A DNA stretch of 64,000 nt from Actinospica acidithermotolerans (GCF_018139625.1 NZ_JAGSOH010000006.1:57151-121150); one strand, 5' to 3'. Counted from the first letter of the stretch, positions 40,003 through 49,195 are shown. Program-made: numbers and translations. The notes: generated from the sequence alone by a model not told the origin.

Positions 40003-40998
40003 ATGAAGTGGGAGAGACAGGCGGCCGTCGGGACGGCGGCCGACGGAGCTGCTGCCGCGGTCGCGGCCATCGGCATCGACTTCGGCGGCACGAAGATCGA
40101 GGCCGCCCTCGCGCGCCCCGACGGCACGCTGCTGGACCGCGAGCGACTGGACACGGAAGCGCACCGAGGCCCGCGGCAAGCGCTGGAACGCACGGCCGAC
40201 GCCGTCCGCCGCCTGGAAGCCCGAGCCCGTGAGACCTACGGCGTGACAGTCACGGGCTACGGCGCAGTGGCCCCCGGCATCGTGCAGAGCGACCGGATCC
40301 TGCTCACACCGAACCTGCCCGGCTGGGAAGACCTCGCCCTGGCCGCCGAGGTACAGCGACTTCTCGGCCTGGACCGCCCGCCGGCAGTCGGCAACGACGT
40401 ACGCGCGGGAGCCCTGGCCGAGCTGAGGTTCGGCGCGCTACGCGGCACCGACCCCGGCCTGTACGTCAGCCTCGGCACCGGCGTCTCGGCCGCCGTGACG
40501 ATCGGCGGACGCGTCCTGGCGGGTGCGAACCAGGCCGCCGGCGAGATCGCGTACATCGATCCGGGCGCCGGCCGTCATGGGGATTCGGCGGGGGCGCCGC
40601 TGGAGGAGATCATCGGCGGCCGCGCCCTCGGCGAACGCGCGAGCGCGCTCCTGGGCGAGACCGTGACCACCGCCGAACTCTTCGCCCGAGCCCGAACCGG
40701 CAGCGACAGCGCTGCGCGCACGATCGTGAACGACGCGCTCGCCGTGCTGGCGAGGTCGATCGCGAATATCGCGGCCCTGATCGACCCGGAGGTCGTCGTC
40801 ATCGGCGGCGGCATGATGGCCTCGGCCGACGTGATCATCCCCGTGATCCGCAAGCGCCTGACCGACACGCTGCCCTTTCCGCCGCGCGTCGCTCCCGCTC
40901 ACTTCACCCGAGACGCCTCACTGCACGGCGCCATCGCGCTCGCGCTGTCGTCGCAATCCGAAAAATCCCAGCTCACGACCGTAGGATGCAGAGTATGA
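40003..40998 (+). CDS. ROK-family sugar kinase lacking the zinc motif
   Basis: A 331-residue ROK kinase. IGIDFGGTKIEAALA (phosphate loop), APGIVQSD, PAVGNDVRAGALAELRFGA with the catalytic Asp, YVSLGTGVSAAV and DPEVVVIGGGM are all present. The usual zinc site (GEIGH...CxCGxxGCxE) is missing: here it reads GEIAYIDPGAG...GAPLEEIIGG without His or Cys. The start at ATG 40003 rather than 39991 is supported by a -35/-10 pair ending 7 bases before it. It overlaps the SIS gene by ATGA. It probably phosphorylates an (amino-)sugar for the SIS enzyme; the substrate is unknown. Confidence 0.85.
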   Translation: MKWERQAAVGTAADGAAAAVAAIGIDFGGTKIEAALARPDGTLLDRERLDTEAHRGPRQALERTADAVRRLEARARETYGVTVTGYGAVAPGIVQSDRILLTPNLPGWEDLALAAEVQRLLGLDRPPAVGNDVRAGALAELRFGALRGTDPGLYVSLGTGVSAAVTIGGRVLAGANQAAGEIAYIDPGAGRHGDSAGAPLEEIIGGRALGERASALLGETVTTAELFARARTGSDSAARTIVNDALAVLARSIANIAALIDPEVVVIGGGMMASADVIIPVIRKRLTDTLPFPPRVAPAHFTRDASLHGAIALALSSQSEKSQLTTVGCRV

Positions 40999-42059
40999 GC
41001 ACCAACATGGGCTCCGGCGCCAAGACAGGCTCCACGATGAGCTCCGAGATGGCCGAGCAGCCCCAGGTCCTCGCCCGCCTGGCCGCGCGCTTCGACTCGA
41101 TCGCCGGCCAGGTCCGGGCAGCGGCCGCGCCCGACGGCCCGGTCAAGGGCGTGGCGTTCCTGGCCCGCGGTTCGTCCGACAACTCGGCGCTGCTCGGCCG
41201 TTACGCCATCGAGCAGCGGACCGGCCTGCCGACCAGCCTCGTCGCCCCGAGCATCGTCACCGTCTACCGGCAGGCGCCCGAGCTCTACCGCGGCTGGCTG
41301 CTCGTCGCCCTCTCCCAGTCCGGCCGCACCCCCGAGATCGTCGACATCGCCGCCCGCTACGCCGCCTGCGGCGCCACCGTCGCGGCCGTGACGAACGACC
41401 CGGACTCCGCTCTCGCCCGGGCCGCCCGCCTGCACGTGAGCCTCGACGCAGGCCCCGAACTCGCCGTTCCCGCGACGAAGACCGTGACCTCCCAGATGCT
41501 GGCGATCCTCGCCATCGCCGCCGGTCTGACCGACGAGAGCGAGACCGCCGGCTTCCAGGCCGACGTCGACCGTATCCCCGCCGCCTCGGCGACGATCCTC
41601 GCCGACCCGGAGCCCGTCGAGCGCGTCGCGAAGAGCCTCGCCGAACACCGCCGCCTGGCCGTCGTCGGCCGCGGAGCCTGCTACCCGGCAGCGCTGGAGA
41701 CCGCGCTCAAGCTCCAGGAGACACTCGGCGTCATGGCGCACGGCTTCTCCAGCGCCGACTTCCGCCACGGCCCCATCGCCGTCTGCGGTCCCGACGCCCC
41801 GGCCGTGCTGCTCGCCGGCTCAGGCCCAGCCGACGACGACACGCGCGCCCTGCGCTCCGACCTGAGCGCCCGAGACGCCCGCGTCATCGAGTTCGGCACC
41901 GGCCCCGCCGCCGACGCCGAGTGGCCAGCCCTCGGAAGCATGGCCGAATGCATCCTCGCCACCATCCGCGGCCAGCAACTCGCCTCGGCCCTCGCCGCCC
42001 GCCTCGGCATCGACCCCGACGAGCCGACCGGCCTGAACAAGGTGACCCTGACCCACTGA
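40995..42059 (+). CDS. SIS-domain sugar isomerase/deaminase (GlmS C-terminal / AgaS-like)
   Basis: A 354-residue protein with two SIS domains. GVAFLARGSSDNSALLGRYAIEQRTGLPT, LLVALSQSGRTPEIVDIAARYAACGATVAAVTND and ATKTVTSQMLAILAIAAG form the first. LAVVGRGACYPAALETALKLQETLGVMAHGFSSADFRHGP forms the second, with the E-x-K-L-x-E and H-G-P residues of glucosamine-6-phosphate-binding enzymes. It lacks the glutaminase domain of GlmS, so it may act as a glucosamine-6-phosphate deaminase/isomerase. The ATG at 40995 is supported both by the ATGA overlap with the ROK gene and by a TAGGAT hexamer 13 bases upstream. Confidence 0.87.
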   Translation: MSTNMGSGAKTGSTMSSEMAEQPQVLARLAARFDSIAGQVRAAAAPDGPVKGVAFLARGSSDNSALLGRYAIEQRTGLPTSLVAPSIVTVYRQAPELYRGWLLVALSQSGRTPEIVDIAARYAACGATVAAVTNDPDSALARAARLHVSLDAGPELAVPATKTVTSQMLAILAIAAGLTDESETAGFQADVDRIPAASATILADPEPVERVAKSLAEHRRLAVVGRGACYPAALETALKLQETLGVMAHGFSSADFRHGPIAVCGPDAPAVLLAGSGPADDDTRALRSDLSARDARVIEFGTGPAADAEWPALGSMAECILATIRGQQLASALAARLGIDPDEPTGLNKVTLTH

Positions 42060-42106
42060 CCACGCAGCCGACCGTAGCCCGCGCGCCGTCGGGTAACCTC
42101 CCAAGC

Positions 42107-43180
42107 GTGGCGATCACTCCTTCCTCGGACGACTCCGTACTGCTGCGCACTGAAGGCCGCGCCGCCTACCTCACGTTGAACCGCCCAAAGGCGATCAACG
42201 CGCTCACCCACGCCATGGTGCTCCGGATGGGCGAGGCACTCGAAGCGTGGCAGGCGGACGCGTCGGTCCAGGCGGTCGTGATCACCGGCGCGGGAGAGCG
42301 CGGCCTATGCGCGGGCGGCGACATCCGCGCCGTCCGCGAAGCCGTGATCAGCGGCTCCCCGCGCGCGGCGGCCGAGTTCTGGCGTGACGAGTACATCCTC
42401 AACCTCGCCATCGCGCGCTATCCCAAGCCGTACGTCGCGATCATGGACGGCATCGTGATGGGCGGCGGCGTCGGCGTCTCCGCGCACGGCTCGGTCCGCG
42501 TCGTCACCGAGCGCTCGCTCGTCGCCATGCCCGAGACCGGTATCGGCTTCATCCCCGACGTCGGCGGCACGTACCTGCTCTCCCGCGCCCCCGGGGAGCT
42601 CGGCACCCACCTCGCGCTCACCGGCACCCCGGTCGGGGCGGGCGACGCAGTGCTCTGCGGCCTGGCCGACCACTTCATCCCCTCCGAGGACCTCGCGGCC
42701 TTCGCCGAAGCGCTGGCCACGGACGAAGTCGCCACCGCCCTCAAGTCCTTCACGGCCCCCGTTCCCGCCGCCCAACTCGCCGACCAGCGCGTGTGGATCG
42801 ACGAGTGCTACGCCGCGGACACCGTCGAAGAGATCGTCGCCCGCCTCCGGCAGCATCCCGACCCCGCCGCGAACGCGACCGCCGCCACGATCCTCACCAA
42901 GTCCCCGACCGCCCTCAAGGTCACCCTCGCCGCCGTCCGCCGCGCCCGGGAGCTGCCCGATCTGCGGGCCGTCCTCGAACAGGAATTCCTCGTCTCCTGC
43001 TCCGGCCTCACCGAGCCCGACCTCGCCGAGGGTATCCGCGCCCAGGTCGTCGACAAGGACCGAGACCCCCACTGGGTCCCCGCCGCCCTGGCCGAGGTCC
43101 CGGACTCCGCGGTCGCCCGGTACTTCAGTCCGCCACGGGAAGGTGAGCGCCACAATTACCTCGGCCGCCTGTTCGCCTGA
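42107..43180 (+). CDS. 3-hydroxyisobutyryl-CoA hydrolase (enoyl-CoA hydratase superfamily)
   Basis: A 357-residue crotonase-fold thioesterase. AYLTLNRPKAINALTHAMV, GERGLCAGGDIRAVRE (oxyanion-hole Gly and Asp), GIVMGGGVGVSAHG, VVTERSLVAMPETGIGFIPDVGGTYLLSR and the C-terminal EFLVSCSGLTEPDLAEGIRAQVVDKDRDPHW together are specific for 3-hydroxyisobutyryl-CoA hydrolases rather than hydratases. Role: the hydrolysis step of valine degradation. The GTG at 42107 is chosen because TAACCT lies exactly 13 bases before it and the in-frame upstream sequence is the SIS gene's shadow. It is followed by an APH-like gene with a 1-bp overlap. Confidence 0.9.
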   Translation: MAITPSSDDSVLLRTEGRAAYLTLNRPKAINALTHAMVLRMGEALEAWQADASVQAVVITGAGERGLCAGGDIRAVREAVISGSPRAAAEFWRDEYILNLAIARYPKPYVAIMDGIVMGGGVGVSAHGSVRVVTERSLVAMPETGIGFIPDVGGTYLLSRAPGELGTHLALTGTPVGAGDAVLCGLADHFIPSEDLAAFAEALATDEVATALKSFTAPVPAAQLADQRVWIDECYAADTVEEIVARLRQHPDPAANATAATILTKSPTALKVTLAAVRRARELPDLRAVLEQEFLVSCSGLTEPDLAEGIRAQVVDKDRDPHWVPAALAEVPDSAVARYFSPPREGERHNYLGRLFA

Positions 43181-44079
43181 TGGTGGAATTCCGGCGGAGG
43201 GGTCCTTCGGCGGCGACGCTGGCGTGGGTCGAGGAAGAGCTGGGCGGGCGGGTCGTGAACGCACGGCGGTTGACGGGGGGCATCGTCGCGGCGGTTCATC
43301 GGCTGACCGTCGAGCGGGCGCTGTCCGGGCGGCGGGAATTCGTGGTGCTGCGGCAATACGAGCAGCACGGGGACGGCGACGTCGCCCGGGAGGCCCGGAT
43401 CCTCGCAGAGACGGGGGAGGCGGGCCTGCCGGCGCCCCGGCTGCTCGCGGTGAGCGCCACCGGTGCCGAGGCCGGTGGGCATCCGTCGGTTCTGATGACG
43501 CGAGTGGCCGGGCGGGCGGATCTGGCTCCCGCCGATCCCGGCCATTGGCTGGGGCAGATCGCGGACGTGGCGGCGCGTATCCACGAAGCGCCGATCGAGG
43601 CGCCCGCGTATGAACGGTGGATCGACCCTTCCCGGCTCGCCGTGCCGGCTTCCGCGACGCGGCCGGCGCTGTGGCGCGAGTTGGCGCGCGTGCTCAATGA
43701 GGCCGCTCCTCCCGCCGAGCCGCGCTTCATCCACCGGGACTTCCAGCACTTCAATCTGCTCTGGTCGCGCGGGCGGCTCACCGGCGTGGTGGACTGGGGC
43801 TCCGCCGCGTCGGGCCCGCCGGATATCGACGCCGGACACTGCCGGCTGAACCTGGCCGTGCTGTTCGGCGCAGACTGGGCCGAGCGGTTTCGCACGGCGT
43901 ACGAGCGACGCGCCGGGCGCCGCGTCGATCCTTGGTGGGATCTGTACGCCATCGCTTCATACGACGACTCGTGGCAGCAGTTCATCCCGGTCCAGGTCGA
44001 CGGCCGGGCGCGAGTCGATGTGGGCGGGATGACCGGGCGCGTCGAAGAACTCGTGCAGGCGGTCCTGCGCCGGCTCTGA
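43180..44079 (+). CDS. APH-like (aminoglycoside phosphotransferase superfamily) kinase
   Basis: A 299-residue protein kinase-like small-molecule kinase. The catalytic loop is FIHRDFQHFNLLW (Asp and Asn), and the metal-binding segment is GVVDWGSAASGPPDIDAGH. The N-lobe has RREFVVLRQY with the ATP-binding region around it. This superfamily includes antibiotic, choline and homoserine kinases, so resistance should not be assumed. Its ATG overlaps the stop of the preceding hydrolase gene (TGATG), so the two are co-transcribed. The 245-bp gap that follows (44080-44324) shows no gene; only weak promoter-like sequence is seen. Confidence 0.85.
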   Translation: MVEFRRRGPSAATLAWVEEELGGRVVNARRLTGGIVAAVHRLTVERALSGRREFVVLRQYEQHGDGDVAREARILAETGEAGLPAPRLLAVSATGAEAGGHPSVLMTRVAGRADLAPADPGHWLGQIADVAARIHEAPIEAPAYERWIDPSRLAVPASATRPALWRELARVLNEAAPPAEPRFIHRDFQHFNLLWSRGRLTGVVDWGSAASGPPDIDAGHCRLNLAVLFGADWAERFRTAYERRAGRRVDPWWDLYAIASYDDSWQQFIPVQVDGRARVDVGGMTGRVEELVQAVLRRL

Positions 44080-44324
44080 CGATCCCGGTCGGCAGTGGCG
44101 CGTGTCGTCGCGCCGATTCGGCGGGGAAGCGAAACAATGATTTCACGGCGGGTTCTCGCGGCGGTGACACTTGTAATCATTCGGGTACCGGGCGTGACAT
44201 CGTGGAACGTCCGACTGGTCAGGGCGTTACAGCGCGGCACTCGATGCGTTCCCGGCGTTCTCCTACTGTTCAAGCATTCCAACCCCGCTCCCCGCCCCGA
44301 GTACTGCCAAGGAGTGACGACGCG

Positions 44325-45167
44325 ATGAGCCGAGTGGTACGAGCAGCGCTGTTCCAGACCGCGTGGACCGGAGATTCCGAGTCGATGAGCGCGGCGCACG
44401 AGAAGGCGACGCGGGAGGCCGCCGCGCAGGGGGCGCAGATCATCGGGTTCCAGGAGGTGTTCAACGCACCCTACTTCTGCCAGGTGCAGGAGGCGGAGCA
44501 CTACCGGTGGGCGGAGGCGGTGCCGGAGGGGCCGACGACGCGGCGGTTCCAGGCGCTCGCGAAGGAGCTCGGGATCGTGATCGTGCTGCCGGTCTACGAG
44601 CTGGAGTCGGCCGGCTTCTACTACAACACGGCCGCCGTGATCGACGCCGACGGCAGCTATCTCGGCAAGTACCGCAAGCACCACATTCCGCAGGTCAAGG
44701 GTTTCTGGGAGAAGTACTACTTCAAGCCGGGCAACCTCGGCTGGCCGGTGTTCGACACGGCGGTCGGCAAGGTCGGCGTCTACATCTGCTACGACCGGCA
44801 CTTCCCCGAGGGCTGGCGGGCGCTGGGGCTGCACGGCGCGGAGATCGTCTACAACCCCTCGGCGACGAGCCGGGGGCTCTCGGCGTACCTGTGGCAGCTG
44901 GAGCAGCCGGCGGCCGCCGTCGCCAACGAGTACTTCGTGGCGGCGATCAACCGGGTCGGCGTCGAGGAGTACGGCGACAACGACTTCTACGGGACCAGCT
45001 ACTTCGTGGATCCGCGCGGTCAGTTCGTCGGCGACGTGGCCTCGGACAAGGTCGAGGAGCTCGTCGTGCGCGACCTCGACATGGGGCTCATCGAGCAGGT
45101 GCGCCAGCAGTGGGCCTTCTACCGCGACCGGCGCCCGGAGGCCTACGGCCCGCTGACGGAGGCGTGA
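44325..45167 (+). CDS. Carbon-nitrogen hydrolase, beta-ureidopropionase / N-carbamoylputrescine amidase type
   Basis: A 280-residue nitrilase-superfamily amidase with the Glu-Lys-Cys triad: GFQEVFNAPYF (Glu), YRKHHIPQVKGFWEKYYF (Lys) and VGVYICYDRHFPEGWR (nucleophile Cys). The KHHIP and ICYDRHFPE motifs are those of enzymes acting on N-carbamoyl amines and amino acids. AAGGAG lies 10 bases before the ATG. With the dihydropyrimidinase 7 bp downstream it forms the second half of reductive pyrimidine degradation, releasing beta-alanine, CO2 and ammonia. N-carbamoyl-D/L-amino acids are alternatives. Confidence 0.88.
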   Translation: MSRVVRAALFQTAWTGDSESMSAAHEKATREAAAQGAQIIGFQEVFNAPYFCQVQEAEHYRWAEAVPEGPTTRRFQALAKELGIVIVLPVYELESAGFYYNTAAVIDADGSYLGKYRKHHIPQVKGFWEKYYFKPGNLGWPVFDTAVGKVGVYICYDRHFPEGWRALGLHGAEIVYNPSATSRGLSAYLWQLEQPAAAVANEYFVAAINRVGVEEYGDNDFYGTSYFVDPRGQFVGDVASDKVEELVVRDLDMGLIEQVRQQWAFYRDRRPEAYGPLTEA

Positions 45168-45174
45168 CCCGAAG

Positions 45175-46572
45175 ATGCGCACTCTGATCAAGAACGGGCT
45201 CGTCGTCACGGCGTCGGACGAGCTGAACGCCGACGTGCTGATCGACGGGGAGACGGTCGCGGCGATCGCGGCGACCGGGAGCGCGGTGGCTGACGGCTGG
45301 ACCGCCGACACGGTGCTCGACGCGACCGGGCTGTACGTGATCCCGGGCGGCGTCGACGCGCACACGCACATGGAGCTTCCGTTCGGCGGCACCGCGGCCT
45401 CGGACACCTTCGAGACCGGCTCGCGCGCGGCGGCCTGGGGCGGCACGACCACGATCGTCGACTTCGCGGTGCAATCGGTCGGCAAGTCGCTGCGCGAGGG
45501 GCTCGACACGTGGCACGCGAAGGCCGAGGGGAATTGCGCAATCGACTACGCGTTCCACATGATCCTCGCCGACGTCACCGAGGACTCCCTCAAGGAGATG
45601 GACGTTCTCGTCGGCGAGGGCGTCACCAGCTTCAAGCTGTTCATGGCCTACCCCGGCGTGTTCTACAGCGACGACGGCAAGATCCTTCGGGCCATGCAGC
45701 GCGGCGCCGAGAACGGCGGCCTGATCATGATGCACGCCGAGAACGGCATCGCGATCGACGTGCTCGTCGAGCAGGCCCTCGCGCAGGGCAAGACCGATCC
45801 GCGCTACCACGGCGAGGTCCGCAAGGCCCTGCTCGAGTCCGAGGCGACCTACCGGGCCATCCAGCTCGCGCGGGTCGCCGGGGCGCCGCTCTACGTCGTG
45901 CACGTCTCGGCCGCCGAGGCCGTCGCCGAGCTGACCAGGGCCCGCGACATGGGGCTCAACGTGTTCGGCGAGACCTGTCCGCAGTACCTGTTCTGTTCGA
46001 CCGACGACCTTGCCCGCCCCGACTTCGAGGGCGCGAAGTACGTCTGCTCCACGCCGCTGCGGCCGGCCGAGCACCAGGAATCGCTGTGGCGGGCATTGCG
46101 CGGCGACGACCTGTCCGTCATCTCCACCGACCACTGTCCGTTCTGCTTCGTCGGGCAGAAGGAGCTCGGCCGCGGCGACTTCTCCAAGATCCCCAACGGG
46201 ATGCCCGGCGTCGAGAACCGGATGGACCTGCTGCACCAGGCCGTCGTCGACGGGCACATCAGCCGCCGCCGCTGGATCGAGCTGGCCTGCGCGACCCCGG
46301 CCCGGATGTTCGGTCTCTACCCGAAGAAGGGCACGATCGCGCCCGGCGCGGACGCCGACATCGTGCTCTACGACCCGCGGGGCGCGTACACGATGTCCGC
46401 CGCCACGCACCACATGAACGTCGACTACTCCGCGTACGAGGGCAGGACCGTCGCCGGGCACTCCAGGACCGTGCTCTCCCGCGGCCGGGTGATCATCGAC
46501 GACGGGAAGTACCTCGGGCACGCCGGCGACGGCCGCTTCACCCCTCGCTCGACCTGCCAGTACCTCACGTAG
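45175..46572 (+). CDS. hydA: Dihydropyrimidinase / D-hydantoinase
   Basis: A 465-residue cyclic amidohydrolase. VIPGGVDAHTHMELPFGG carries the first two His ligands, GVTSFKLFMAYPGVF the carboxylated metal-bridging Lys, MMHAENG and LYVVHVSA further His ligands, and VISTDHCPF the catalytic Asp. YEG and KYVCSTPLRP are family-typical. It opens dihydrouracil, dihydrothymine or 5-substituted hydantoins to the carbamoyl acid. Gene order with the amidase, the LLM oxidoreductase and an NCS1 transporter points to pyrimidine or hydantoin use. Confidence 0.93.
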   Translation: MRTLIKNGLVVTASDELNADVLIDGETVAAIAATGSAVADGWTADTVLDATGLYVIPGGVDAHTHMELPFGGTAASDTFETGSRAAAWGGTTTIVDFAVQSVGKSLREGLDTWHAKAEGNCAIDYAFHMILADVTEDSLKEMDVLVGEGVTSFKLFMAYPGVFYSDDGKILRAMQRGAENGGLIMMHAENGIAIDVLVEQALAQGKTDPRYHGEVRKALLESEATYRAIQLARVAGAPLYVVHVSAAEAVAELTRARDMGLNVFGETCPQYLFCSTDDLARPDFEGAKYVCSTPLRPAEHQESLWRALRGDDLSVISTDHCPFCFVGQKELGRGDFSKIPNGMPGVENRMDLLHQAVVDGHISRRRWIELACATPARMFGLYPKKGTIAPGADADIVLYDPRGAYTMSAATHHMNVDYSAYEGRTVAGHSRTVLSRGRVIIDDGKYLGHAGDGRFTPRSTCQYLT

Positions 46573-46585
46573 GAGTAGGGAGCCG

Positions 46586-47599
46586 ATGATGGACTTCGGT
46601 CTGGTTCTGCAGAACGACCCGCCCGCCGCGACGCTCGTGGACCGGATGGTGCGCGCCGAGCAGCTGGGCTTCACACACGGCTGGACCTTCGACTCGGCCG
46701 TGCTCTGGCAGGAGCCGTTCGTCATCTACAGCCGCATCCTCGAGCACACCGGGCGGCTGGTCGTCGGGCCGATGGTGACCAACCCGGGCACGCGCACCTG
46801 GGAGGTGACCGCCTCGACCTTCGCCACGCTCAACGACATGTACGGCAACCGCACGATCTGCGGAATCGGCCGCGGCGACTCGGCGATGCGCGTCGCCGGA
46901 CGCAAGCCGGCCACGCTCGGGCTGCTCGCCGAGGCGATGCGCGTCATCAAGGACCTCGCCGAGGGCCGCGAGGCCGAGTTCGGCGGGACCAGCATGCGCA
47001 TCCCGTGGATCAAGGACGGCAGCCTGCCGATCTGGATGGCCGCCTACGGGCCCAAGGCGCTCGAACTGACGGGACGCCAGGCCGACGGCTACATCCTCCA
47101 GTTGGCCGATCCGTTCCTGACGGAGTGGATGGTCAAGGCCGTGCGCAAGGCCGCCGCGGACGCGGGCCGCGACCCGGCGAGCGTCAAGGTGTGCGTCGCG
47201 GCGCCCGCGTACGTGACCGACGGCAGTGCCGAGGGATACGCGCACGCCCTCGACCAGTGCCGCTGGTTCGGCGGGATGGTCGGCAACCACGTCGCCGACC
47301 TCGTCTCCCGCTACGGCGAGACCTCCGGCATGGTGCCGGCGGAGCTGACCACGTACATCAAGGCCCGGGAGAAGTACGACTACAGCCACCACGGCCGCGC
47401 CGGGAACCCGGACACCGCGTTCGTGCCGGACGAGATCGTCGAGCGCTTCTGCCTCGTCGGCCCGGCCGAGGCGCACATCGCGAAGCTCGAACAGCTCAAG
47501 GCGCTCGGCGTGGACCAGTTCGCGGTCTACGCCATGCACGACGCGATCGACGACACGATCGAGCGCTATGCGGATGCTGTCATTCCGACATTCAGTTGA
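46586..47599 (+). CDS. LLM-class (F420-dependent type) oxidoreductase, TIGR03842-like
   Basis: A 337-residue TIM-barrel flavin/F420 enzyme of the luciferase-like superfamily. MDFGLVLQNDPPAATLVDRMVRAEQLGFTHGWTFDSAVL, VGPMVTNPGTRTWEVTASTFATLNDMYGNRTICGIGRGDSAMR and LPIWMAAYGPKALELTGRQADGYIL are typical. The group is often found beside dihydropyrimidinases. It lies 13 bp after hydA with a GGAG site. The pathway's first step, dihydropyrimidine dehydrogenase, is not encoded nearby, so this protein may supply a reduction or oxidation step on the ring; that is inference. ATG 46589 is an alternative start. Confidence 0.85.
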   Translation: MMDFGLVLQNDPPAATLVDRMVRAEQLGFTHGWTFDSAVLWQEPFVIYSRILEHTGRLVVGPMVTNPGTRTWEVTASTFATLNDMYGNRTICGIGRGDSAMRVAGRKPATLGLLAEAMRVIKDLAEGREAEFGGTSMRIPWIKDGSLPIWMAAYGPKALELTGRQADGYILQLADPFLTEWMVKAVRKAAADAGRDPASVKVCVAAPAYVTDGSAEGYAHALDQCRWFGGMVGNHVADLVSRYGETSGMVPAELTTYIKAREKYDYSHHGRAGNPDTAFVPDEIVERFCLVGPAEAHIAKLEQLKALGVDQFAVYAMHDAIDDTIERYADAVIPTFS

Positions 47600-47627
47600 C
47601 GACCGAAACGTGAGGTGGCTTTCCCCG

Positions 47628-49166
47628 ATGTCCACAACCGCCCCACCGCCCTCCATCGTCACGGCCGACGACGGCCGAATAGAACTGGCCGCGGACGTCC
47701 TGCTGGACGACACCCGCTTCGCCAATCCCGACCTGACGCCGGTCCCCATCGCCAAGCGCCGCTGGAACACGTACAACTTCCTCGCGCTCTGGGTCGGTAT
47801 GTCGCACAACATCGCGACCTGGACGCTCGCGTCCGGGCTGGTCGCGCTCGGCATGGACTGGAAGCAGTCCGTCCTGACCATCGCCATCGCGAACGTCGTC
47901 GTGCTCGTCCCGGTCATCCTGAACGGGCACGCCGGCACCCGCTACGGAATCCCGTTCCCGGTCTTCGCGCGCGCCTCGTTCGGCCTGCGCGGAGCGAACC
48001 TGCCTGCCCTGATCCGGGCCCTGGTCGCCTGCGTCTGGTTCGGCATCCAGACGTGGATCGGCGGAGGCGCGATCTACGCCCTCGGCGGCAAGGCGTTCGG
48101 CTCCTGGTGGGCGAACGCGAGCGCGATCGGCGGCGAGCCGTGGACGCAGTGGCTCTCCTTCGCCGTGTTCTGGGTGATCCAGGTCGTCGTGATCGTGCGC
48201 GGCATGGACACCTTGCGCCGCTTCGAGAACTGGGCCGCGCCGCTCGTCCTCGTCGGCGCGGTCGGCCTGCTCATCTGGGTCGGCGTGAAGGCCGGCGGCC
48301 TCGGCCCGCTGCTGCATCAGCCCTCGAAGCTGGGCTGGGGCTCGGACTTCTGGAAGGTCTTCTTCCCCGCGCTGATGGGCATGATCGGGTTCTGGTCCAC
48401 GCTCTCGCTGAACATCCCCGACTTCACCCGCTTCGGCGGCAGCCAGCGGGCCCAGGCCCGCGGCCAGGCGCTCGGCCTGCCCACGACGATGACGATCTTC
48501 TCGCTGCTCGCGGTGCTGGTCACGTCCGGCTCGCAGGCGATCTTCGGCACGCCGATCTGGGACCCGGTCGAGCTGCTGACGAAGCTCGACAACCTCGCCG
48601 GCACGCTGGTCGGCCTGTTCATCGTGCTGATCGCGACGCTGTCGGTGAACATCGCGGCGAACGTCGTCAGCCCGGCGTACGACTTCTCCAACCTGATCCC
48701 GAAGCACGTGAACTTCCGCCGCGGCGCGCTGATCACCGGCGTGATCGGCGTCGTGATCTTCCCGTGGAAGCTCTACTCGAACCCCGACGTCTACATCTTC
48801 ACCTGGCTCGACACGGTCGGCGGACTGCTCGGCACGGTCGCCGGCATCCTGATCGCCGACTACTGGATCCTCCGGCGCACCAGGCTCGCGCTCCCCGAGC
48901 TGTACGAGCCCGGAGGACGCTACTGGTACGCCGGAGGCTGGAACTGGCGCGCAGTCACCGCGTTCGTCGTCGGCGGCCTGCTGGCGATCGGGGGCTCCTA
49001 CTCGTCGGTGTCCGACGGGGTGAAGCAGGGCCCGTTCCCCGCCGACGGCTTGATCCCGTTCCTGAAGCCGCTGGCCGACTACGGCTGGGCGGTGGGCCTC
49101 GGCTCGGCGCTCGTCCTCTACGTGGCGCTGATGAAGCTGGTCCCGCCCGAGCGGCAGGAGATCTAG
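47628..49166 (+). CDS. NCS1-family nucleobase/hydantoin:cation symporter
   Basis: A 512-residue transporter with twelve predicted helices. The N-terminal NPDLTPVPIAKRRWNTYNFLALWVGMSHNIATWTLASGL is the classic NCS1 opening, followed by GHAGTRYGIPFPVFARASFGLRGANLPALIRALVACVWFGIQTWIGG, in which the Asn, Trp and Gln positions line the substrate site in Mhp1-type proteins. SVNIAANVVSPAYDFSNL is also conserved. It is the last gene of the pyrimidine/hydantoin operon, 28 bp behind the oxidoreductase, and probably imports the operon's substrate (uracil, hydantoin or allantoin). A strong bidirectional hairpin follows. Confidence 0.92.
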   Translation: MSTTAPPPSIVTADDGRIELAADVLLDDTRFANPDLTPVPIAKRRWNTYNFLALWVGMSHNIATWTLASGLVALGMDWKQSVLTIAIANVVVLVPVILNGHAGTRYGIPFPVFARASFGLRGANLPALIRALVACVWFGIQTWIGGGAIYALGGKAFGSWWANASAIGGEPWTQWLSFAVFWVIQVVVIVRGMDTLRRFENWAAPLVLVGAVGLLIWVGVKAGGLGPLLHQPSKLGWGSDFWKVFFPALMGMIGFWSTLSLNIPDFTRFGGSQRAQARGQALGLPTTMTIFSLLAVLVTSGSQAIFGTPIWDPVELLTKLDNLAGTLVGLFIVLIATLSVNIAANVVSPAYDFSNLIPKHVNFRRGALITGVIGVVIFPWKLYSNPDVYIFTWLDTVGGLLGTVAGILIADYWILRRTRLALPELYEPGGRYWYAGGWNWRAVTAFVVGGLLAIGGSYSSVSDGVKQGPFPADGLIPFLKPLADYGWAVGLGSALVLYVALMKLVPPERQEI

Positions 49167-49195
49167 CCGCAGCCCGCGGTTTCCGGCCCCCCGCA

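Noticed and set aside
39991..40998. ATG 39991 as start of the ROK kinase
   Set aside because: A -35/-10 pair with a 17-bp spacer ends 7 bases before ATG 40003, which would make 39991 part of the promoter.
43180..44079. Aminoglycoside resistance gene
   Set aside because: Only superfamily-level kinase motifs are present, and the gene is coupled to a valine-degradation hydrolase; nothing points to an antibiotic substrate.
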